Shown here: positions 60,125 through 64,000 of the stretch, one piece after another
Numbering within the stretch: the first letter of the stretch is position 1
Layout of the letters: every line of letters starts with the position of its first letter
Source: Variovorax sp. YR216
Lineage (GTDB): Bacteria > Pseudomonadota > Gammaproteobacteria > Burkholderiales > Burkholderiaceae_C
Length of the DNA stretch: 64,000 nucleotides
Direction: 5' to 3'
NCBI RefSeq assembly: GCF_900107745.1
Contig: NZ_FNRO01000013.1
Coordinates: forward strand, 124,001-188,000
Made by a program: the position numbers and the translations under genes
Notes under the pieces: generated by a model
The model's input: only the letters and a program-made list of their open reading frames with translations
Databases searched by the model: none
What the model was told of the DNA's origin: nothing

Positions 60125-60924
60125 CCATGGGCGCCGTCATCGTCACCGGAGGAACCTTCGGCCTGGGCCAGTCGATCACCGTCGAGCTGGCACGGCGGGG
60201 GCATCGGGTCGTGGCCTTCGGGCTCGCCCAACCACAAGTGTCCAGCACCGCGCAGGGCTTCGACAGCCTTCTTGCGGAACTGGAAGCGGCAGGCTGCACG
60301 GCCGACGTGCTCGAAGCCGACGTCTCCGACGCGGACGAGGTGCAGCGCGTGGTCGAACACACCATCGGCAAGTACGGAACGATCCACGGGCTGGTGAACA
60401 ACGCAGCCGTCGGCCCACTCGGCACGGTCCTCACCACCGACGAGCCGACCTTCGAGCGCATCGTCGACGTGAACCTGAAGGGCACGTATCTCATGTCGCG
60501 CGCGGTCCTGCCGCACATGATCGAGGCCGGTGGCGGCTCGATCGTCAACATCGGCTCCGGCGCCGGCTACGGCAAGCCGAACATGGCGATCTACAGCGCC
60601 AGCAAGGGCGCGATCGTCGCGCTCAGCACCGCGATGGCGTACGACCACTTCCACGACCACGTGCGCGTCAACGTCGCGATCCCCGGCGGTGGCGGCATCG
60701 TCTCGGGCATGAGCGTCGGCCGCATGGGCGGCGACCTCGATGCGTTCAGGAGCAAACCCGTATCGGGCACCGTGGCCGGCCGGCCCGCCACCGGGCGCGA
60801 TCTGGCCAATGCCGTCGCGTTCCTGCTGTCGGATGACGCCGCCGCCATCTCGGGGACCGTCATCGACGTCGGTTGCTTCGCCCATCAGGGCGGCCCCATT
60901 CCCTCTCTTTCCCCCAAGCATTGA
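60121..60924 (+). CDS. SDR family dehydrogenase, probable cis-dihydrodiol dehydrogenase
   Basis: 267 aa. NAD motif VIVTGGTFGLGQSITVELA (TGG-x3-GLG), NNAAVG, and the catalytic Y-x3-K in AIYSASKGAIVALS with the preceding serine (NIGSGAGYG). Placed between the alpha and beta subunit genes of the oxygenase, it most likely oxidises the cis-diol product to a catechol. Start ATGA overlaps the alpha stop. Confidence 0.88.
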   Translation: MTMGAVIVTGGTFGLGQSITVELARRGHRVVAFGLAQPQVSSTAQGFDSLLAELEAAGCTADVLEADVSDADEVQRVVEHTIGKYGTIHGLVNNAAVGPLGTVLTTDEPTFERIVDVNLKGTYLMSRAVLPHMIEAGGGSIVNIGSGAGYGKPNMAIYSASKGAIVALSTAMAYDHFHDHVRVNVAIPGGGGIVSGMSVGRMGGDLDAFRSKPVSGTVAGRPATGRDLANAVAFLLSDDAAAISGTVIDVGCFAHQGGPIPSLSPKH

Positions 60925-60941
60925 GCCTCACAGGAGAAAAC

Positions 60942-61520
60942 ATGTCTGAACTCGCAGAACCCGCGGCCCGGCAGGCCCGCCTTCCGCGCGATGCCAAGTA
61001 CTACGAAGTCAAGCGCGAAATCGAGGAGTTCCTCTACGACGAGGCGAACATGCTCGACGACCGGCAGTTCAAGGAATGGCTGGACACGCTGGCCGACGAC
61101 CTCGAGTACTTCATGCCGATGGAATACAACGTCAAGTTCGGCGAACACGCGAGCCGCGAACTCACCACGCGCGACAAGCAGATGAGCTGGTTCAACGAGG
61201 GCAAGTGGACCCTGACCAAGCGCGCCGAGCAGATCCTGACCGGCGTGCATTGGGCCGAGGAGCCGCTGTCGCGCGTGAGTCGGCTCGTGAGCAATGTCCA
61301 GCTCACCGCCATGCGCACCAACGACGAGGGCGAACTCGAAGTGGACGTCTCCAGCCGCTTCCTCACCTACCAGAACCGCTGCGAGTACGAGCAGTACTTC
61401 TTCGTCGGCGACCGCAAGGACCGCATGCGCCGGACCGCCGAGGGCTGGAAGCTCTGCCAGCGCGAGGTCCGCATCCACCAGAACGTGCTTCTGGCGAAGA
61501 ACCTCAGTATCTTCTTCTGA
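60942..61520 (+). CDS. Rieske oxygenase beta (small) subunit
   Basis: 192 aa, preceded by AGGAGA. Beta-subunit pattern: YYEVKREIEEFLYDEANMLDDRQFKEWLDTLADDLEYFMPMEYN, RVSRLVSNVQLTA and FFVGDRKDRMRRTAEGWKLCQREVRI. It forms the alpha3beta3 oxygenase with the product at 58757. Gene order reductase-alpha-SDR-beta is uncommon. Confidence 0.92.
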   Translation: MSELAEPAARQARLPRDAKYYEVKREIEEFLYDEANMLDDRQFKEWLDTLADDLEYFMPMEYNVKFGEHASRELTTRDKQMSWFNEGKWTLTKRAEQILTGVHWAEEPLSRVSRLVSNVQLTAMRTNDEGELEVDVSSRFLTYQNRCEYEQYFFVGDRKDRMRRTAEGWKLCQREVRIHQNVLLAKNLSIFF

Positions 61521-61534
61521 GAGAGGACCGCGAC

Positions 61535-61708
61535 ATGCTCAATCTCATGAAGGTCCAGGTCGGGCAGAGCATCCGCCTGAAGAACGGCACGGTGGCCGAG
61601 GTGGTCGACAACATCGGGGACGGCATCTGGCTGCAACTTCGCCTTCCCGGGAGCGGCGAGGAAGAGCTTGTGCACTGCGAGGAAATGGTGGAGCTGGTGG
61701 AACAGTAG
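61535..61708 (+). CDS. 57-aa protein of the oxygenase operon, unknown function
   Basis: 57 aa from the ATG at 61535, 14 nt after the beta-subunit stop with GAGAGGA as ribosome binding site. Sequence LKNGTVAEVVDNIGDGIWLQLRLPGSG then EEELVHCEEMVELVEQ looks like a small SH3/KOW-like beta barrel with one cysteine. Coding signs: good ribosome binding site and short spacing. It may assist cofactor assembly or oxygenase stability; no family recognised. Confidence 0.7.
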   Translation: MLNLMKVQVGQSIRLKNGTVAEVVDNIGDGIWLQLRLPGSGEEELVHCEEMVELVEQ

Positions 61709-61744
61709 GTGGGCGCTGGGTAGATAAGTGATTCTGATGAATCA

Positions 61745-61774
61745 ACGGTGAAAGATTGATTTTTCTTTCGCCGT
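61745..61774. terminator. hairpin between the oxygenase genes and the flavin monooxygenase
   Basis: Arms 61745-61754 and 61765-61774 pair over ten bases (one G-T pair) around an A/T-rich 10-nt loop. No T-tract follows, so partial termination or an mRNA processing site separating the two gene groups is possible. Confidence 0.35.
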
Positions 61775-61834
61775 GGCTTTGACTTTAATCACGGCAATTC
61801 CACCCTGACCCCATCTTCCCATCTGGAACAGAGC

Positions 61835-63505
61835 ATGACCAAGAACATCGAGACGCAAGTACTGATCGTCGGAGGCGGGCCGGTCGGCCTCACGCTGGCC
61901 ACCGACCTGGCGCAGCGGGGCGTCTCCGTCGTCGTGGCCGAAACACGCCACCGTGGCGAGCCGCCGAGCGTCAAGTGCAACCACGTCTCGTCGCGCACCA
62001 TGGAGATCTTCCGCCGGCTGGGCGTCGCGAAGGCCATGCGCGAATCGGGACTGCCGGCCGACCATGCCAACGACGTGTCGTACCGCACGACATTCACCGG
62101 CGAGGAGCTCTCGCGCATCCACATCCCTGCGCGCGCCAGCCGCTACACCGACAAGAGCGGCCCGGACGGCTGGTGGCCGACCGCGGAACCGCCTCACCGG
62201 ATCAACCAGATCTATCTGGAACCCGTGCTGTTCGCACACGCCGAAACCACCAAGGGCGTGACGATCCTCTGCCGCACGCGCATCGACGAGTTCACGCAGG
62301 ATGAGCACGGGGTCAGCGCCAAGGGCGTCGACCTCGATTCCGGGGAAGAAGTCCGGATCTTCAGCCAGTACATGATCGGTTGCGACGGCGGCCGCTCGTC
62401 GGTGCGCAAGGCGATCGGCGCCAAGCTCTCCGGCATCGATGTCGTCGGCCGCGTGCAGTCGACCTACTTCCGTGCGCCCGATCTGCTGTCGCGCACGAAG
62501 AACACACCGGCGTGGGCCACCTTCTCGCTCAATCCGCGCCGCAGCGGCAACGTCTATGCCATCGACGGCCGCGAGACCTTCCTGCTGCACAACTACCTTC
62601 GCTCGGACGAGCTGGAGTTCGAGTCGGTCGATCGCGACTGGGCGATCCGCACCATCCTCGGCGTGGGCGACGACTTCAAGTACGAGATCATCTCCAAGGA
62701 AGACTGGATCGGCCGCCGGCTCGTCGCCGACAAGTTCCGCGATCGCCGCGTCTTCATCTGCGGCGATGCATCGCACCTCTGGGTGCCGATGGCGGGCTAC
62801 GGCATGAACGCCGGCATCGCCGACGCGATGAACCTGTCGTGGCAACTGGCTGCGCGCCTCAACGGATGGGCCGAGGAAGGCGTTCTGACCGCCTACGAGG
62901 CCGAGCGCCAGCCGATCACCGAGCAGGTCTCCAGGTTCGCGATGAACCACGCCATCGCACTCCAGAAGGAACGCGAAGGCGTGCCCGCCGGCATTGAGGA
63001 TGCGGGCCCCGCCGGCGAGGAGGCTCGCCGGGCCGCCGGGAAGGCGCTGTACGACCTCAACGTCAAGCAGTACTGCTGCGCCGGACTGAACTTCGGCTAT
63101 TACTACGACGCCTCGCCGCTGATCGCCTACGACGGCGAGGCTGCGCCCTCCTACGCGATGGACCAGTTCACCCCATCCACCGTGCCGGGATGCCGCACGC
63201 CATTTTTCTGGCTGGCTGACGGTCGCTCGCTCTACGACGCCATGGGGCCGGAATACACGCTGATGCGCTTCGACCCGACGGCGGACGTCCGTCCTCTTCA
63301 AGAAGCCGCCGCTCGCCGGGGCCTGCCCCTGGCAGTGCTCGATGTGCAGGGCGACGAGGTGCCCGACGCCTATCGCCATGCGCTCGTGCTTTCCCGGCCG
63401 GACCAGCATGTGGCATGGCGCGGCGACCGCACGCCGGAAGACGCCCTCGCGCTGGTCGACCGCCTGCGAGGCTGCTTCACCGACACGCCCGACACCAACG
63501 CATGA
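61835..63505 (+). CDS. FAD-dependent aromatic monooxygenase, PheA/TfdB/MhpA-like
   Basis: 556 aa. FAD motif VLIVGGGPVGLTLATDLAQRG, the DG motif CDGGRSSVRKAIGAK, and the GD motif FICGDASHLWVPMAGYGMNAGIADAMNLSWQLAARL (H in place of the usual A/R is normal for this group). A thioredoxin-like C-terminal domain follows from ~residue 400. It hydroxylates a phenol or hydroxylated aromatic acid with NAD(P)H and O2. Downstream of the Rieske genes and overlapping an FAH-family gene by 4 nt, it probably acts on the product of the first steps. Confidence 0.9.
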   Translation: MTKNIETQVLIVGGGPVGLTLATDLAQRGVSVVVAETRHRGEPPSVKCNHVSSRTMEIFRRLGVAKAMRESGLPADHANDVSYRTTFTGEELSRIHIPARASRYTDKSGPDGWWPTAEPPHRINQIYLEPVLFAHAETTKGVTILCRTRIDEFTQDEHGVSAKGVDLDSGEEVRIFSQYMIGCDGGRSSVRKAIGAKLSGIDVVGRVQSTYFRAPDLLSRTKNTPAWATFSLNPRRSGNVYAIDGRETFLLHNYLRSDELEFESVDRDWAIRTILGVGDDFKYEIISKEDWIGRRLVADKFRDRRVFICGDASHLWVPMAGYGMNAGIADAMNLSWQLAARLNGWAEEGVLTAYEAERQPITEQVSRFAMNHAIALQKEREGVPAGIEDAGPAGEEARRAAGKALYDLNVKQYCCAGLNFGYYYDASPLIAYDGEAAPSYAMDQFTPSTVPGCRTPFFWLADGRSLYDAMGPEYTLMRFDPTADVRPLQEAAARRGLPLAVLDVQGDEVPDAYRHALVLSRPDQHVAWRGDRTPEDALALVDRLRGCFTDTPDTNA

Positions 63506-64000
63506 TCAAACCAGCCCTTCGATTCGACGTGCCGCCCTATCGCCTGAGCGGCACGGTCTACGGCACGCTGCTCAACAGCGCCGCCAGTGTGGCTTCGCTC
63601 GGCGACGCAGTGAACGCGCCGCCCTACAAGGCCGCACCCAAGGCGCCGGTGCTCTACGTCAAGCCGCGCAATACGCTGGCCGCCGACGGGGACCGCATCG
63701 CCGTTCCGCAATCCGCCTGTGAGCTCCAGGTTGGCGCCACGCTGGGTCTCGTCATCGGACGAACCGCCTGCCGGGTGTCCGAAGCGGATGCGCTCTCGTA
63801 TCTGGCCGGCTACACCGCGGTCATCGATTTCAGCGTTCCGCATGACAGCTTCTACCGGCCTTCCGTGCGATTCAAGGCGCTCGACGGCTCATGCGTCATC
63901 GGCTCTTCGGTCGTGCCGGCAGCTCGCATCGCCGATCCGGACCACCTCCCGATCCGGGTCTATGTTGACGGGACGCTCGCCCAGTCCGGCTCAACGGCCG
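63502..64000 (+). CDS. fumarylacetoacetate hydrolase family protein, HpaG N-domain-like (partial)
   Basis: At least 166 aa, cut by the window edge. It resembles the N-terminal half of HpaG (OPET decarboxylase/isomerase): LSGTVYGTLLNSAASVASLGDAVNAPPYKAAPKAPVLYVKPRNTLA, then LQVGATLGLVIGRTACRVSEADALSYLAGYTAVIDFSVPHDSFYRP and the DGSCVIGSS loop. The usual E-x-E metal pair of FAH is replaced by LQVGATLG, as in HpaG N-domains that are not catalytic, so the active half should follow outside the window. Context: last visible gene of the IclR-linked pathway. Confidence 0.85.
   Translation, partial: MIKPALRFDVPPYRLSGTVYGTLLNSAASVASLGDAVNAPPYKAAPKAPVLYVKPRNTLAADGDRIAVPQSACELQVGATLGLVIGRTACRVSEADALSYLAGYTAVIDFSVPHDSFYRPSVRFKALDGSCVIGSSVVPAARIADPDHLPIRVYVDGTLAQSGSTA

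Overview
The window is GC-rich, tightly packed bacterial chromosome with many ATGA-type overlaps and no rRNA, tRNA, CRISPR array, phage or intact insertion sequence. Four Bug/TctC-type tricarboxylate-transporter receptors, a Nag-type salicylate 5-hydroxylase operon, many LysR/IclR/GntR/MarR regulators and aromatic-acid oxygenases point to a metabolically versatile betaproteobacterium of the Burkholderiales, most likely Comamonadaceae (Variovorax-like). The genus is an inference from gene content, not a match I could test.

Layout. 1-4.9 kb: a minus-strand operon with an NMT1-type ABC uptake system, an adenine-deaminase-like enzyme and a 2-oxoglutarate/Fe(II) oxygenase. 5.1-11.8 kb: a LysR regulon in two arms (RidA plus FAD amino-acid oxidase; Bug receptor plus amidase plus class III aminotransferase), both arms carrying the same TTGCGA-N3-TCGCAA palindrome. 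11.9-18.4 kb: a MarR/EmrB-type exporter pair, then a plus-strand cassette of PLP decarboxylase, ATP-grasp protein and a second PLP-fold protein that looks biosynthetic and that I cannot match to a known pathway. 18.4-26.5 kb: a NarX/NarL-like two-component system, a large lipoprotein, a DUF5996 protein, a MarR/MFS pair and a small FHA protein. 26.5-31.4 kb: a TctE/TctD-like two-component system divergent from a second NMT1-type ABC transporter, which ends at a strong intrinsic terminator. 31.5-32.8 kb: an ArsR/SRPBCC/GFA group. 32.8-39.5 kb: salicylate to gentisate genes (nagGH, ferredoxin, reductase, MFS permease, fumarylpyruvate hydrolase) with a NahR-like regulator; a shared ATCAC-N5-GTGAT palindrome links regulator and operon. 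39.7-44.6 kb: an orphan catabolic cluster (MDR oxidoreductase, PF06684 protein, Bug receptor, FAH hydrolase, VOC protein) under a GntR regulator.

44.7-54.5 kb looks like a low-oxygen island. FNR/ANR-type boxes, three of them with a -10-like hexamer at the class II distance, precede a 74-aa protein, an operon of acyl-CoA synthetase, 2-oxoacid dehydrogenase E1-alpha/E1-beta/E2 and a stand-alone acyl carrier protein, an alanine dehydrogenase, and a thioredoxin-ArsA fusion followed by a DUF302 protein.

54.7-64.0 kb: two Bug receptors, an IclR regulator, and a Rieske oxygenase system (reductase, alpha, SDR dehydrogenase, beta, 57-aa protein) followed by a flavin monooxygenase and an FAH/HpaG-like hydrolase cut by the window edge. 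Five GTCCR-N5-YGGAC palindromes flank iclR on both sides and are its probable operators.

The strongest candidates for undescribed biology are the decarboxylase/ATP-grasp/PLP cassette (14.1-18.4 kb), the redox-linked ArsA fusion with its FNR promoter (51.9-54.5 kb), and the two multi-site regulons read from repeated palindromes (IclR and LysR).
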